NCBI GenBank assembly: GCA_964554105.1
Contig: CAZKNF010000008.1
Coordinates: forward strand, 1-64,000
Reading direction: 5' to 3'
DNA: 64,000 bases
Source: CAZKNF01 sp964554105
GTDB taxonomy: Bacteria > Bacteroidota > Rhodothermia > Rhodothermales > VXPQ01
Positions 41,605-51,029 of the stretch are shown here, one piece after another (position 1 is the first letter of the stretch; the number at the start of each line of letters is the position of its first letter). The notes beneath the pieces were generated by a model that was given only the letters and a program-made list of their open reading frames with translations, did no database searches and was not told the DNA's origin. Made by a program: the position numbers and the translations under genes.

Positions 41605-42483
41605 CTATCTCGGATAACCGTTCGTCGCCGCCGGCCGAGAGAACGGACCTTGGCCGCTTCCCGCGTTCTGTGATTCGGATGTGGCTTCCTGCGTTTCCTC
41701 ATGGCTTCCATCCAAAAAGGATCGGCTGCCGTGTATGACCTCGCGTGCCAGCGCAATATAATTCCTGGCACCGACGCACGTGGCGTCGTACAGCAGTACG
41801 GGCTTGCCGAAGCTGGGCGCTTCTGAGAGACGGACGTTTCGCTGAACGATCGTCTTGAACACCTTCTCACCAAAATAGCGCCGCACCTCGTCAGCGACCT
41901 GATTCGACAATCGAAGCCGGGTATCGAACATCGTCAGCAGGACGCCTTCGATCTCGAGATCCGGATGCAAATGCCGGCGCACGATTTTGATCGTATTCAG
42001 CAGCTGACCGAGGCCCTCCAGGGCGAAGTACTCGGCCTGTACGGGGATCAGAACGGAATCCGACGCCGTGAGCGCATTGACGGTCAGGAGGCCGAGAGAC
42101 GGAGGACAGTCGATGACGACAAAATCATAGTCGTGCCGAATGTGGGCAATGGCGTTCCGGAGGATTCGCTCTCGGTCCGGCACGTCGACCATTTCGATCT
42201 CTGCGCCGACGAGATTGATATGGCTGGGCACGAGATCGAGAAACTGCATCTCCGTCGACTGTACGGCATCTGCTATGGGAATGTCGCCGATGAGTACCTC
42301 ATAGGTCGACCGCCCTGGTGAACGGTGCTCGATTCCAATACCCGAAGTACAGTTCGCCTGTGGATCGATATCGATCAGGAGCGTAGAATGCTCGGTGGCA
42401 GCCAGAGAAGCGGCGAGATTGATCGACGTGGTCGTCTTTCCAACACCGCCTTTCTGGTTTGCAAGCGAAATGACTTTTCCCAT
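41605..42483 (-). CDS. parA: Chromosome-partitioning ATPase ParA (Soj)
   Basis: Deviant Walker-A ATPase that moves ParB-DNA complexes over the nucleoid. The 292-residue product starts KVISLANQKGGVGKTTTSIN with the signature lysine, has the Walker A' DIDPQANCTSGIG and Walker B VVIDCPPSLGLLTVNAL, and VQAEYFALEGLGQL. The C-terminal ~30 residues after residue 260 are a polar extension. It starts the parA-parB-DUF5683 unit with a 452-bp gene-free region upstream. parAB clusters of this type are chromosomal, not plasmid. Confidence 0.96.
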   Translation of the reverse strand: MGKVISLANQKGGVGKTTTSINLAASLAATEHSTLLIDIDPQANCTSGIGIEHRSPGRSTYEVLIGDIPIADAVQSTEMQFLDLVPSHINLVGAEIEMVDVPDRERILRNAIAHIRHDYDFVVIDCPPSLGLLTVNALTASDSVLIPVQAEYFALEGLGQLLNTIKIVRRHLHPDLEIEGVLLTMFDTRLRLSNQVADEVRRYFGEKVFKTIVQRNVRLSEAPSFGKPVLLYDATCVGARNYIALAREVIHGSRSFLDGSHEETQEATSESQNAGSGQGPFSRPAATNGYPR

Positions 42484-42935
42484 CGACTATCTGCGTGAGT
42501 GAAGTGCCGACCGGCACGTATGGCGCGCGGAGAACAGTGGGGTTTTGAGCGGCGGATCGCACCGAATACCGCGTATTTATAGGTCCTGCACCGCCCGAAA
42601 AACTGCGCGCCCAATCTATGAAGAATCAACGTGGCAAACCAGTCCGCAACGCCGTCACCGCCCCTGTCCCAAGCAATCAGACCGGTCCTCTCGAGGTATC
42701 TGCATCTTGCAATAAAACAAAGAGTTGGAGAGATGAGCTCAGTGACCCGGGGTGCGGCGCGGCACGTAAGAAGACTATACCTCACAGCGGCGTTTCTTCG
42801 GAGGAATCGTTTGCTTATTCTAAAGTTGATTGCCTCGCAAATGCATGCTGGTCGACGGAGCGGCGTGACGCCGACTCCACGTAGGCCCGGTTCATATCGC
42901 GGTTCATATCCTGCGCATTAAACGTTCGAAGTAAA
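42484..42935. other. 452-bp intergenic region between divergent parA and helicase genes
   Basis: No gene is supported. On the minus strand a TATAAA-like box near 42570-42580 could serve parA. On the plus strand, immediately before the helicase, CGGTTCATATC occurs twice in tandem (42888-42898 and 42900-42910). No parS palindrome was found here. Confidence 0.55.
42888..42910. repeat. Tandem 11-bp repeat upstream of the helicase gene
   Basis: CGGTTCATATC is present at 42888-42898 and again at 42900-42910, one base apart (12-bp period, close to one DNA turn). It lies 26 nt upstream of the helicase TTG start, a position suitable for an operator, but no protein can be assigned. Confidence 0.35.
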
Positions 42936-44978
42936 TTGGCCCGCCGATTCGTTCTCAAATCGGATAAAGACTCGCTCGAAGAGCGACTTACGATCGACTA
43001 TGCCGGTGAGTTGAACGAGCAGCAGTATGCTGCAGCAACGGCCCCGGGCGGACCGATTCTCGTGATCGCGGGCGCGGGAACAGGGAAGACGCGCACCCTC
43101 ATCTACCGCGTCGCCTATCTGGTTGAGAATGGAGTCGATCCGAAGCAAATTGTCTTGCTTACGTTTACGCGCCGCTCTGCGCGCGAGATGCTCGTTCGTG
43201 CGTCGACGCTGCTCGACGGCCGCTGCAATCGTGTGTCCGGAGGGACCTTTCATTCCTTCTGCCTCGGGATCTTGCGCCGGCACGGGCGGCGGATTGGATT
43301 TCCCAGCAACTTCAACATCCTCGACGCTGCGGATGCGGCGGATGTCATCGACGTTCTACGGACAGCCCGGGAGTTGCACCGACGAGATAAGCGCTTCCCA
43401 CGCAAGAAAACAATTCATTCGATCCTTTCAGCCTGCACGAATCGCGGAGAACGGCTGGACGAGGTGCTCGAGTCCCGCTATCCTCAGTTCGTCGAGTTTA
43501 TAACAGAGCTGGAAGAACTGAGACAGAGCTACTCCGATTACAAGCGGCAGCACGGGCTCATGGACTACGATGACCTGCTGCTCCGTACGCTGGAGCTTAT
43601 GGTGAGCGATGACGCGGTCCGCCAACAGGTCGCCGCCGGTTGTCGTCACGTGCTCGTAGATGAGTATCAGGACACCAATAAACTACAATCAGAGCTCGTG
43701 AAGCATTTTTCGTCGCTTCACGGCAACGTGATGGTGGTCGGAGACGACGCCCAGAGTATCTATCGTTTTCGTGGAGCCGATTTCCGGAATATCTTTGAGT
43801 TCCCGCAGGCGTTTGCGGGGACGAGGATGCTCAAGCTCGAGAAGAATTATCGTTCCACGCAGCCGATCCTGGATCTGGCCAATCATTTAATTCAGAAGGC
43901 GGCCCGCAAGTACGACAAGCGACTTTTCAGCGAGATGTCGACAGGCGAACGACCGGCCGTCGTTCCTGCTCCGGATGACCGATACGAAAGTCGTTTCGTA
44001 TGTCAGATGGTACTTCATCTTCGTGAGCAGGGGGTTCCGTTGAATCGGATGGCCGTGCTCTTCCGCAGTAGCTTCAACTCATACGATCTCGAGATCGAGC
44101 TGAACCGCCACGACATTCCGTTTGTCAAATACGGCGGCCTTAAGCTTAGTGAAGCGGCGCACATCAAGGACGTTGCCGCACACCTGAAGGCGGCCGAGAA
44201 TCCGATGGACGCGGTCTCATGGAATCGCATCCTTCAGCTGCTCGAAGGCATCGGCCCCAAGACGGCACAGGATCTGATCGAGTGGATTACGACTGTCGAG
44301 AATGGCGATCCGTTTCTGGTGAAGGACCGACCGTTTTCGCCGCGCTACGTGGATGAAATCACCAAGCTCTTCAGCGTCCTGCGTCGGCTTCGCAGTGGTG
44401 ATCTGACGCTTCTCGAGCAGGTAGAAGCTATAATCGCATACTACGAGCCGATCCTGAAGCGGAAGTATTACGAGGACTATCCGAAGCGACTTCAGGATCT
44501 CGAGCATTTCGTCGGACTGGCAGGAAATTTCACGACAAGGGCTGAGCTGCTGTCGTCGATGGCACTGGATCCAATCGAGCTGACGGCACTGAATGTCGAG
44601 CCGATGGATGATGACGAGGCCCCGCTCGTACTTTCTACGATTCATTCGGCGAAGGGCCTCGAGTTCCACACCGTGTTCATCATTCACGCACTAGACGGTG
44701 TCCTACCGTCGGGGTATTCCCTGAAGGATCAGGAGGGCCTCGATGAGGAACTGCGGCTGCTCTACGTGGCGGTGACGCGGGCGGAGGAAAATCTCTTTAT
44801 CTCGTACCCTGTGCTGCAATATCGTCGCTCACAGGGCAGATACCTTTCGGATCCCAGCCGATTTATTACCGACGTGCCGGAGCAGCTGCTCGAGCAGATG
44901 CAGCTCGTCGAAGAATCGCCTCAGCGCCAGCTTCCAGAGGCATCCAGCGGCGATGGCGCTGCCCTTTGGCCCGCCTGA
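42936..44978 (+). CDS. UvrD/Rep superfamily I DNA helicase
   Basis: The 680-residue helicase starts with TTG at 42936 and has LNEQQYAAATAPGGPILVIAGAGTGKT split as Q-motif and Walker A (GAGTGKT near residue 45), the DEYQDTN Walker B (near 250), VVGDDAQSIYRFRGA (motif III), the motif IV-like LEKNYRSTQPILDLANHL and the motif V segment STIHSAKGLEFHTVFIIHAL followed by LLYVAVTRAEENLFISYP (motif VI). The order and spacing match UvrD/PcrA/Rep. Which subclass cannot be set. Translationally linked to the next gene by a TGATG overlap at 44976-44980. Confidence 0.95.
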   Translation: MARRFVLKSDKDSLEERLTIDYAGELNEQQYAAATAPGGPILVIAGAGTGKTRTLIYRVAYLVENGVDPKQIVLLTFTRRSAREMLVRASTLLDGRCNRVSGGTFHSFCLGILRRHGRRIGFPSNFNILDAADAADVIDVLRTARELHRRDKRFPRKKTIHSILSACTNRGERLDEVLESRYPQFVEFITELEELRQSYSDYKRQHGLMDYDDLLLRTLELMVSDDAVRQQVAAGCRHVLVDEYQDTNKLQSELVKHFSSLHGNVMVVGDDAQSIYRFRGADFRNIFEFPQAFAGTRMLKLEKNYRSTQPILDLANHLIQKAARKYDKRLFSEMSTGERPAVVPAPDDRYESRFVCQMVLHLREQGVPLNRMAVLFRSSFNSYDLEIELNRHDIPFVKYGGLKLSEAAHIKDVAAHLKAAENPMDAVSWNRILQLLEGIGPKTAQDLIEWITTVENGDPFLVKDRPFSPRYVDEITKLFSVLRRLRSGDLTLLEQVEAIIAYYEPILKRKYYEDYPKRLQDLEHFVGLAGNFTTRAELLSSMALDPIELTALNVEPMDDDEAPLVLSTIHSAKGLEFHTVFIIHALDGVLPSGYSLKDQEGLDEELRLLYVAVTRAEENLFISYPVLQYRRSQGRYLSDPSRFITDVPEQLLEQMQLVEESPQRQLPEASSGDGAALWPA

Positions 44979-45469
44979 TGACGCAATCGGTGTCACATAG
45001 TTCGTATGCCGAGAAGGCGGCTTCGCTCGCCGTACATGCCGGCATTCATGAGGTCGACCAGACGTCGCTGGACGTCATCGGGGCGCTGAACGAGACGATC
45101 TTCAACGAAAAACGGATCATCAATACATTTGAAAGGGAAGATCTGGTCATACTTCTGGCCGTCATCGACGGTGAGCCCGTGGGCTTTAAGATCGGCTATC
45201 GCGAGAACCGATTCGTATACTACAGTGCAAAAGGGGGCGTGCTGCCGGAATATCGTCGCCAAGGCGTGGCGCAAAAAATGCTCTATGAAATGATGGGTCG
45301 TGCGTGCGCCCTCGGTTACGTGCGATTTGTTTACGATACGTTCCCCAACAAGGACGCCGGAATGACCATTTTGGGTCTGAACGAAGGCTTCCGCGTAGTC
45401 AAGGCGGACTTCAATAAGACGTACAAAGATTGGCGGATTCGTCTGGAAGCACGGATTGCGGAGCGGTAG
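44978..45469 (+). CDS. GNAT family N-acetyltransferase
   Basis: From the ATG at 44978 (overlapping the helicase TGA) the protein has 163 residues. Motif A is clear: VLPEYRRQGVAQKMLYEMM, with the Q/R-x-x-G-x-A acetyl-CoA loop near residues 90-105, followed by FVYDTFPNKDAGMTILGLNEGF, where the Asn and Gly pattern fits motif B. Other strands: LVILLAVIDGEPVGFKIGYRE. The substrate is unknown. The overlap suggests the helicase and acetyltransferase are cotranslated. Confidence 0.92.
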   Translation: MTQSVSHSSYAEKAASLAVHAGIHEVDQTSLDVIGALNETIFNEKRIINTFEREDLVILLAVIDGEPVGFKIGYRENRFVYYSAKGGVLPEYRRQGVAQKMLYEMMGRACALGYVRFVYDTFPNKDAGMTILGLNEGFRVVKADFNKTYKDWRIRLEARIAER

Positions 45470-45530
45470 CGTTAAGACCCGTTCAGACCACGAATCCGTG
45501 CGCACGAATCAATAATGGTGTGTACATGAA

Positions 45531-45553
45531 GGGCCGCCTACCGCGCCTTTTTT
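45531..45553 (+). terminator. Weak terminator between GNAT and rpiA
   Basis: GGCCGC and GCGCC can form a short stem with one bulge, followed by six T (45548-45553). The stem is weak, so termination is uncertain. A Shine-Dalgarno-like AGGAGG follows at 45555-45560. Confidence 0.35.
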
Positions 45554-45591
45554 CAGGAGGATGTGCAAGTTATCCCGGATGAGATCACCCG

Positions 45592-46320
45592 ATGCCTGAT
45601 ATGGATGCTGCAAAGCAGGCGGTCGGTCTAAAGGCCGCTTCTTTCGTCGAGGACGGCATGCTTGTTGGGCTTGGAACCGGATCTACCACATCCTACGCGA
45701 TTGTCGAGCTGGGACGGCGTGTCCGGGAGGAAGGTCTCGTCATGAGCGGTACGCCGACATCTTTCGCCGCAGCGTTTCACGCGCGGGAACAGGGCATACC
45801 TCTCGTCACGCTCGCCGACGTAGACCGCCTCGACGTCGCAATCGATGGAGCGGACGAAGTAGACCCCGACTTCAATTTGATAAAGGGTCGCGGCGCAGCT
45901 CACACGCGCGAGAAGATCGTCGAATCGCTCGCGGATGAATTCATCGTTCTGATCGATGAATCAAAGATGGTAGAAAGGCTGGGTTCGAAGGCGCCCGTAC
46001 CTGTCGAGGTGCTGCCTATGGCGCTTCATCCGGTCGAGATGGCGCTACGGCGAATGGGAGGGGATCCCGTGCTTCGGTTCGGGCGGATGAAAGACGGGCC
46101 GGTGGTCACCGATCAGGGCTTCTGGATTCTGGACTGCCGCTTCGATTCAATCGGCGAGCCCGCCGCACTCGACCGCCTCATCAAGCTGATCCCCGGAGTC
46201 CTGGATCACGGACTCTTCATCGGAATGGCCGATCGCGTTCTCGTGGGACGTGCCGATGGCAACGTGCGCGAACTCGACCGTCGAAACTCGAAGAGTGCCG
46301 AGATAGGGGGCAGCAAATAG
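45592..46320 (+). CDS. rpiA: Ribose-5-phosphate isomerase A
   Basis: Interconverts ribose-5-phosphate and ribulose-5-phosphate in the pentose phosphate pathway. The 242-residue protein shows the phosphate loop VGLGTGSTTSYAI, DVAIDGADEVDPDFNLIKGRGAAHTREKIVE split across residues 83-113 with the catalytic Asp and Glu, and VEVLPMALHPVEMAL and the C-terminal HGLFIGMADRVLVGRADGNV. It is a typical RpiA. An ATG at 45601 in frame is also possible. No obvious Shine-Dalgarno sits at the normal distance. Confidence 0.96.
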   Translation: MPDMDAAKQAVGLKAASFVEDGMLVGLGTGSTTSYAIVELGRRVREEGLVMSGTPTSFAAAFHAREQGIPLVTLADVDRLDVAIDGADEVDPDFNLIKGRGAAHTREKIVESLADEFIVLIDESKMVERLGSKAPVPVEVLPMALHPVEMALRRMGGDPVLRFGRMKDGPVVTDQGFWILDCRFDSIGEPAALDRLIKLIPGVLDHGLFIGMADRVLVGRADGNVRELDRRNSKSAEIGGSK

Positions 46321-46378
46321 AAAGCGTGTTACCCGCGAGTCCATGGTGGCTCCACCCTGGGGCAGAGACGAGCGCTCG

Positions 46379-47041
46379 CTATCTCAGCTTAAACGTGATC
46401 GGCAGTGACATCTTCACTTTGACAGACTTGCCGCGCTGCTTGCCGGGCTCAAATTTTGCCTGCTGGACAGCCCGCACGGCCTCTTCATCGCAGCCTGCGC
46501 CGATTCCACGGACCACCTGCGGATCGAGCACACCACCCTGTTCATCAACGATGAACTGAACGATTACGCGCCCTTCAACGCCGGCCTTCTTGGCGATCTC
46601 GGGGTACCTGATTTGCTTCTGAATCGCCGCGAGGCCACCGATCAATTCCGGCATCTGCTCAACGATTACGAAGATCTCAGGCTCCTCTTCTTCCTCTTCT
46701 TCCACTGCCGGCGGCGGAGGCGGTGTGCTCGCTACAGGCTCGTCGAGATCGAGTGATGCGTCCAGGTCGAGCACATCATCTTCCAAGACTTCGTCGTTGG
46801 GTACTTCTACAGGTACCGGCGGCTTCGGAGGCGGAGGCGGCTGCTCAATCTGCTGCGTCTGTCTGATCTCCTCCATCTCGATCTGCTCCTGCTCCGACAA
46901 CACAACCTCGAAGTCACTGTCTGGACTCCAGTCGACGCGAAATGCTACAATCAAGAGTGCGAGTGTAGCTATGAGGCCGATCTCGATATAAATCGGATAT
47001 TTGTTGCGGAGATCGACCTTGTCTTCCTTGCGCAGTGCCAT
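46379..47041 (-). CDS. TonB-like energy transducer protein
   Basis: The 220-residue protein has an N-terminal membrane helix (about residues 21-38), a Pro-rich linker with PPPPKPPVPVEVP and a second PPPPPAVEEEEEEEPE stretch that spans the periplasm, and a C-terminal TonB domain: MPELIGGLAAIQKQIRYPEIAKKAGVEGRVIVQFIV, and GAGCDEEAVRAVQQAKFEPGKQRGKSVKVKM, given here as two blocks. This is the Bacteroidota-type short TonB that couples the proton motive force to TonB-dependent outer-membrane receptors. No exbB/exbD or receptor is in the window. It is preceded by an AT-rich region and converges with rpiA. Confidence 0.93.
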   Translation of the reverse strand: MALRKEDKVDLRNKYPIYIEIGLIATLALLIVAFRVDWSPDSDFEVVLSEQEQIEMEEIRQTQQIEQPPPPPKPPVPVEVPNDEVLEDDVLDLDASLDLDEPVASTPPPPPAVEEEEEEEPEIFVIVEQMPELIGGLAAIQKQIRYPEIAKKAGVEGRVIVQFIVDEQGGVLDPQVVRGIGAGCDEEAVRAVQQAKFEPGKQRGKSVKVKMSLPITFKLR

Positions 47042-47277
47042 TGTGGTGGGGGTCTGGGTTCGAGGCTCGAGTGACGTCAGGTAAAACTACAATATTGCTA
47101 AAGATACAGTAAAATTGCATCTGGGTAGAAATGATGAAGCGCTATACCTTCAGATCTGTAGACCGGTTCCATGAATTCGGCAGCAGCGGCATTCCAGAGA
47201 GGTTTTCTCTTGTCGTGGCAGCAGCCGCATCACGCGCAGAATCGGACGCCCCGAGTGGAAATCACGCGAGGGGCACT

Positions 47278-47667
47278 TCACGATCGTCCAATATAGCGGT
47301 AAAATGTCGCACCGATTAATAGTCCGGCCGTGTTGGCCAGGGCATCCCACACGTCCGGCGTGCGTCCGAACGGAAGGAGACCCTGATAAACTTCGGTTAA
47401 AACAGCGTACGCGACCCCGAAGAGGAGAACGTATTTGAAATGTCGGTGCAGGTCAGAAGGCGGGGATGTGCGCATCCACAGCCATCCGAATACCGCAAAC
47501 ATGCCGACGTGCCCGACCTTGTCTGCGCTTACTATCTGGATGTCTGGGAGGTCTCGGCCGGGGATGGTGCACAGTACGAGGATCAGCAGGGTCCAGGCAG
47601 TCGCAGCGGCTCGGCTCCAGATCCTTGACGGGGCGCGGCGGTGGGGCGGCGTTTCCGATTCAGGCAT
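47278..47667 (-). CDS. VanZ-like family membrane protein
   Basis: A small membrane protein of about 130 residues with four helices. The VanZ-like signature is present: ADKVGHVGMFAVFGWLWM and TEVYQGLLPFGRTPDVWDALANTAGLLIG, with conserved His, Glu, Gln and Arg. VanZ proteins affect lipid or wall-linked antibiotic resistance in other species; here it may just be a small lipid-handling protein. The ATG at 47667 overlaps the NAD(P)HX gene stop (47660) by 8 nt; an upstream ATG at 47685 is also open. It follows that gene on the same strand. Confidence 0.86.
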   Translation of the reverse strand: MPESETPPHRRAPSRIWSRAAATAWTLLILVLCTIPGRDLPDIQIVSADKVGHVGMFAVFGWLWMRTSPPSDLHRHFKYVLLFGVAYAVLTEVYQGLLPFGRTPDVWDALANTAGLLIGATFYRYIGRS

Positions 47668-49258
47668 GGTGGGCAAAGCGATCATGAAGGACTTGCGGTA
47701 GTTCGTTGATTAGATCGGTAGCCTGCAGGGTTCGGTAGTCAGAATGGCACGCAAATCGATCAGCGCAGGCGCCGCCGAGATGCACGGCCGCAATGGCGGC
47801 GTCGCGGGGCTCGAGTCCCTGAGCGAGCAGTCCGGCGCAGATACCGGCGAGCACGTCGCCGGTGCCCGCTGAGGCGAGCCCGGTGTTTCCGGTGCTGTGT
47901 ATCCACGCGCGTCCGTCTGCCGTGGCAACGACGCTCGGCATGCCTTTGAGGACAAGCACGCAGTTCCATAGACGCGCAAAATGCTGGGTAAGACGAATGT
48001 GGTCGTCGATGTCAATCCCGGAGTCCTCGAGCGCATCACCCGCAAGACGCTTGAACTCGCCGAGATGCGGCGTGAGAATCCAGCGTCCGGCGGATCGTTC
48101 CTGGAGAAGATCCGTCCGTCCGACCAGCGCGTTGATGCCGTCCGCATCGATTACGAGCGGCACGTCGACTTCCTCGAGAAAGCGGTGAATGAAGGATCGG
48201 GTCGACGGTGCCCGTCCGAGCCCGCAGCCGATGAGCGCGGCATCTGCCTTGTCCAACCGATCGGCGATCGCCGACATGGCGCCGTCCGGATCTAAGCCAT
48301 TCTCGCCGGCCGGGAGCCCGATCGTCGTGACTTCCGTCATTTTTACGGAGAGCACGTGCTGAATCCGCTCGTCGGAGGCGCAGGTGACGTATCCGGCGCC
48401 GGCGCGTGAAGCCGCGGTTGAGGCCATCACGGGCGCACCGGTCATTCCCACGGCCCCTGAAACGATGAGCGCGAATCCGACGGAGTATTTGTTGGCGCCG
48501 GGCGACCGGCGCGGCAGAAGTGCCTCTACGCCGGCATCGTCTGTGTGGAATGCGCAGCCGGCGTGGCCTTTTTCTGCAGGCTCCGTAAGTACGTGTCGCG
48601 GAATGCCGATGTCTACGGTTTCCACGGTGCCCGCGATCGCTTTTCCCAGATTGATGCACAGACCGGCCTTCCGCGCACCCATCGTAATGGTAAGATCTGC
48701 AAGGAACGCCGCACCAAGCTCTATGCCTCGGTCTGAATGGAGTCCCGTGGGGATGTCGATGGCCACTTTCCCGCCCGGCAGTTCGTTTATCAGGCGGACG
48801 AGGCTAAGGATCGGATCGCGCAGCTCGCGCGTGATGCCGGTGCCGAGCAGCGCATCGACGTGCAGGTCGACGGCGGGAACGGAGGCCGGCTGTGAACCAC
48901 GATCGATTCGCCGGAGGTGGAGCCGGCCACGCCCGTCCTGGTCGCGGAGCTTTTCGAGCAGCCGAAAATTGGCTGCCGCATCTTCGCTCATGTCCTCGGC
49001 GCCGCCAAGAGCGATCACGTGCACGTCTGCGCCGTGGCTCTGAAGATATCTTGCGACGACGAATCCGTCGCCTCCGTTATTCCCCTTACCGCAGTATATC
49101 GCCACCGAAAGGCCGTCCGCAGGGCCGTATTGATCCTCGATGATCGCGGCCGACGCTCGGCCGGCCGTCTCCATCAATGTTCGTCCGGGAATGCCGAACT
49201 CCTCTATAGCAAATCGATCGCACTCGCGCATCGCGTCGGCCGTGAGGACAGGCTTCAT
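47660..49258 (-). CDS. nnr: Bifunctional NAD(P)HX epimerase/dehydratase
   Basis: Repairs hydrated NADH and NADPH. The 532-residue protein has an N-terminal epimerase (YjeF_N, residues about 1-220) with IYCGKGNNGGDGFVVARYLQSHG and a C-terminal ADP/ATP-dependent dehydratase of the ribokinase fold with PRRSPGANKYSVGFALIVSGA, VIDADGINAL, LTPHLGEFKRL, ASAGTGDVLAGICAGLLAQG and the final VHLGGACADR. Both halves are complete. In many bacteria this fusion lies beside other metabolism genes; here it is between a VanZ-like gene and an Ig-like lipoprotein gene. Confidence 0.95.
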   Translation of the reverse strand: MKPVLTADAMRECDRFAIEEFGIPGRTLMETAGRASAAIIEDQYGPADGLSVAIYCGKGNNGGDGFVVARYLQSHGADVHVIALGGAEDMSEDAAANFRLLEKLRDQDGRGRLHLRRIDRGSQPASVPAVDLHVDALLGTGITRELRDPILSLVRLINELPGGKVAIDIPTGLHSDRGIELGAAFLADLTITMGARKAGLCINLGKAIAGTVETVDIGIPRHVLTEPAEKGHAGCAFHTDDAGVEALLPRRSPGANKYSVGFALIVSGAVGMTGAPVMASTAASRAGAGYVTCASDERIQHVLSVKMTEVTTIGLPAGENGLDPDGAMSAIADRLDKADAALIGCGLGRAPSTRSFIHRFLEEVDVPLVIDADGINALVGRTDLLQERSAGRWILTPHLGEFKRLAGDALEDSGIDIDDHIRLTQHFARLWNCVLVLKGMPSVVATADGRAWIHSTGNTGLASAGTGDVLAGICAGLLAQGLEPRDAAIAAVHLGGACADRFACHSDYRTLQATDLINELPQVLHDRFAHHA

Positions 49259-49334
49259 GGGTTTTCCTGCTGATCGTTTTTCTTATCGATTGGCTGTCGT
49301 TGTACCGGCATTGATGGAGTTCTCCGGCGAGTCG

Positions 49335-51029
49335 TCACCTGCGGTGTGGGAGGTGGAGCGTATCCGGCAGCGCCGTCTCCCAGCGCGCGCGAACGCGTGC
49401 AGGCTCTGTTCGCCAGGTGATTTCTTCGCCAGGCGTGTACGGCATCAGGAGCCCTGGATCCCACGTCCCATTCAAATTGTCATCGACGAACGCGCGGATG
49501 CGATACGAGCCGGCGGGGAGCGACGGGAATACGAACAAGCCGTTCGAATCGGCCGAGGTCTCGTAGGAGGGCACGATGGGCGACAAATCTGTCGGTATCG
49601 CACGCACGATGATGGACTGCGGACCAGAGAGATTCGTTTCGATGACGCCGCTAATCTCGCCCGTCGCATCCGCAGAAATACGCCTGAAATCGCGGCGGTA
49701 CACGCTGTCGGGACCCGCGAGCGATGACGCATCCACCGCAACTGAGACGAGCACATCCGGGCCGAGGCGTGGGTCCGTCAGAATCTCATAGTCGGTACCG
49801 TTCTGTGTGGTGACCACGTAATTCTGCGGCATTCCGGTGGAGTCGGTGACCGATACGGCCGTTTCGAGCAAGTCTGTGTCTATCGGGGTATTGAAACGCA
49901 TGCCGGGCTGGACGTCGTCAGGCAGCATCTCCAGATCCTCGTCGGTCGCGCCCTCCGGAAGGAATTCTACGAATCGAGTCTGCACGGTATCCTCCCGCGC
50001 TGCAGGCGAGAAATAGGAAGGATTCGGCCGCACGGCGTTCCCGCTGGTATCGGTAACGGCGGTGGGCACCACCCCGAATCTCTGGTCGCCGAGTCCATCC
50101 GTCGTGAAATATACCTGGCGGCGGTCCGAGCCCTGCAAATAGAGCGCACGAATTTCGACCGGCTCACCAGAGGCCGAGTCGGTTAGAATCCAGTCGGACG
50201 GATCTCGATCAACAAACTCCACCGGCTCTGAAAAGCGGAGTATATGCCTGGATCGCGCCAGGGATTGCACGCGCAGCGGTGCCGGTGCGATCGTGTCGAT
50301 TGCAGCAAATATCCAAGGGTCGCTTGATGCGTCCGCCGTCGAGCTTGCGAAGATCGCGGGAGCCGGAGGCGGCGCAAAATCTTCTTGCGGATCCGGGTGA
50401 AGGTTCCGATTGACGTCGTCGAGAGCGGCGACGTAGTAGAACTGCTCGGTCAGATACTCGAACGTGAATCCGCCATCCGTATTAGTCTGCGTGCGATAGG
50501 CCGGACGGTCGGGAAGCGAGTCGGGAGCCGCACTGTCCGGGAGGGCATAGGCCAGAACGTCGACGCCTGCGATCGGGCCGCCGGCGCTCCAACCGACGAC
50601 GCGACCGGACAAGACGCCGCTGCTGATCGTCGGTCCCGTTGAGAATGCCAGCACGATGGGTGAACGCAGTGCTACGCCGTGCGCATCGCGAAGATTGGTA
50701 TCGAGGGTCACGACATAGGTCGTATTCTCTCTCAGGGGCTCGGGAAAACGCACGACTACGCTGCGGCCGCTCCAGGAATATTCTAGACGCTGACCGAAGC
50801 CGGGCGAGAAAGAAAGTGCTTGCGGGAGAGACGTTTCTTGCACGTACTCCGAAAAGGTGATTCTGATGGCGTCTGCATCGACATTTACTGCGCCTTCTGC
50901 CGGCGTGGTCGCGACAACCTCCGGCGGCGTCTCGTCGGGCGGCCCGCCGGACGGAGCCACGGGAGTGGCGCATCCCGCCAGCGCGGCGAGGATGAGCGTG
51001 AAGATGAGGATCCGGACGCGTCGGCACAT
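49335..51029 (-). CDS. Lipoprotein with Ig-like (Big_5) domains
   Basis: The 564-residue protein has a lipoprotein signal ending in LAGC (Cys20), then an SbsA-type Ig-like (Big_5) domain in its N-terminal ~110 residues, with PEVVATTPAEGAVNVDADAIRITFSE as a marker split across the first strands and SVVVRFPEPLRENTTYVVTLD as a second. Further beta-rich repeats follow, ending in a carboxypeptidase-regulatory-like domain (GLFVFPSLPAGSYRIRAFVDDN) near residue 500. Such proteins are common in Bacteroidota and their role is unknown; surface or periplasmic structural function is likely. It is 76 nt upstream of the NAD(P)HX gene and overlaps the preceding gene's stop. Confidence 0.85.
   Translation of the reverse strand: MCRRVRILIFTLILAALAGCATPVAPSGGPPDETPPEVVATTPAEGAVNVDADAIRITFSEYVQETSLPQALSFSPGFGQRLEYSWSGRSVVVRFPEPLRENTTYVVTLDTNLRDAHGVALRSPIVLAFSTGPTISSGVLSGRVVGWSAGGPIAGVDVLAYALPDSAAPDSLPDRPAYRTQTNTDGGFTFEYLTEQFYYVAALDDVNRNLHPDPQEDFAPPPAPAIFASSTADASSDPWIFAAIDTIAPAPLRVQSLARSRHILRFSEPVEFVDRDPSDWILTDSASGEPVEIRALYLQGSDRRQVYFTTDGLGDQRFGVVPTAVTDTSGNAVRPNPSYFSPAAREDTVQTRFVEFLPEGATDEDLEMLPDDVQPGMRFNTPIDTDLLETAVSVTDSTGMPQNYVVTTQNGTDYEILTDPRLGPDVLVSVAVDASSLAGPDSVYRRDFRRISADATGEISGVIETNLSGPQSIIVRAIPTDLSPIVPSYETSADSNGLFVFPSLPAGSYRIRAFVDDNLNGTWDPGLLMPYTPGEEITWRTEPARVRARWETALPDTLHLPHRR

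Noticed and set aside
40600..42600. parS sites near parAB
   Set aside because: I looked for the TGTTTCACGTGAAACA-like palindrome near parA and parB and saw none. It may lie elsewhere in the chromosome.
47225..47285. GCCCC/GGGGC inverted repeat as a terminator after the VanZ-like gene
   Set aside because: The stem is only 5 bp with a long loop and no T run follows on the minus strand.
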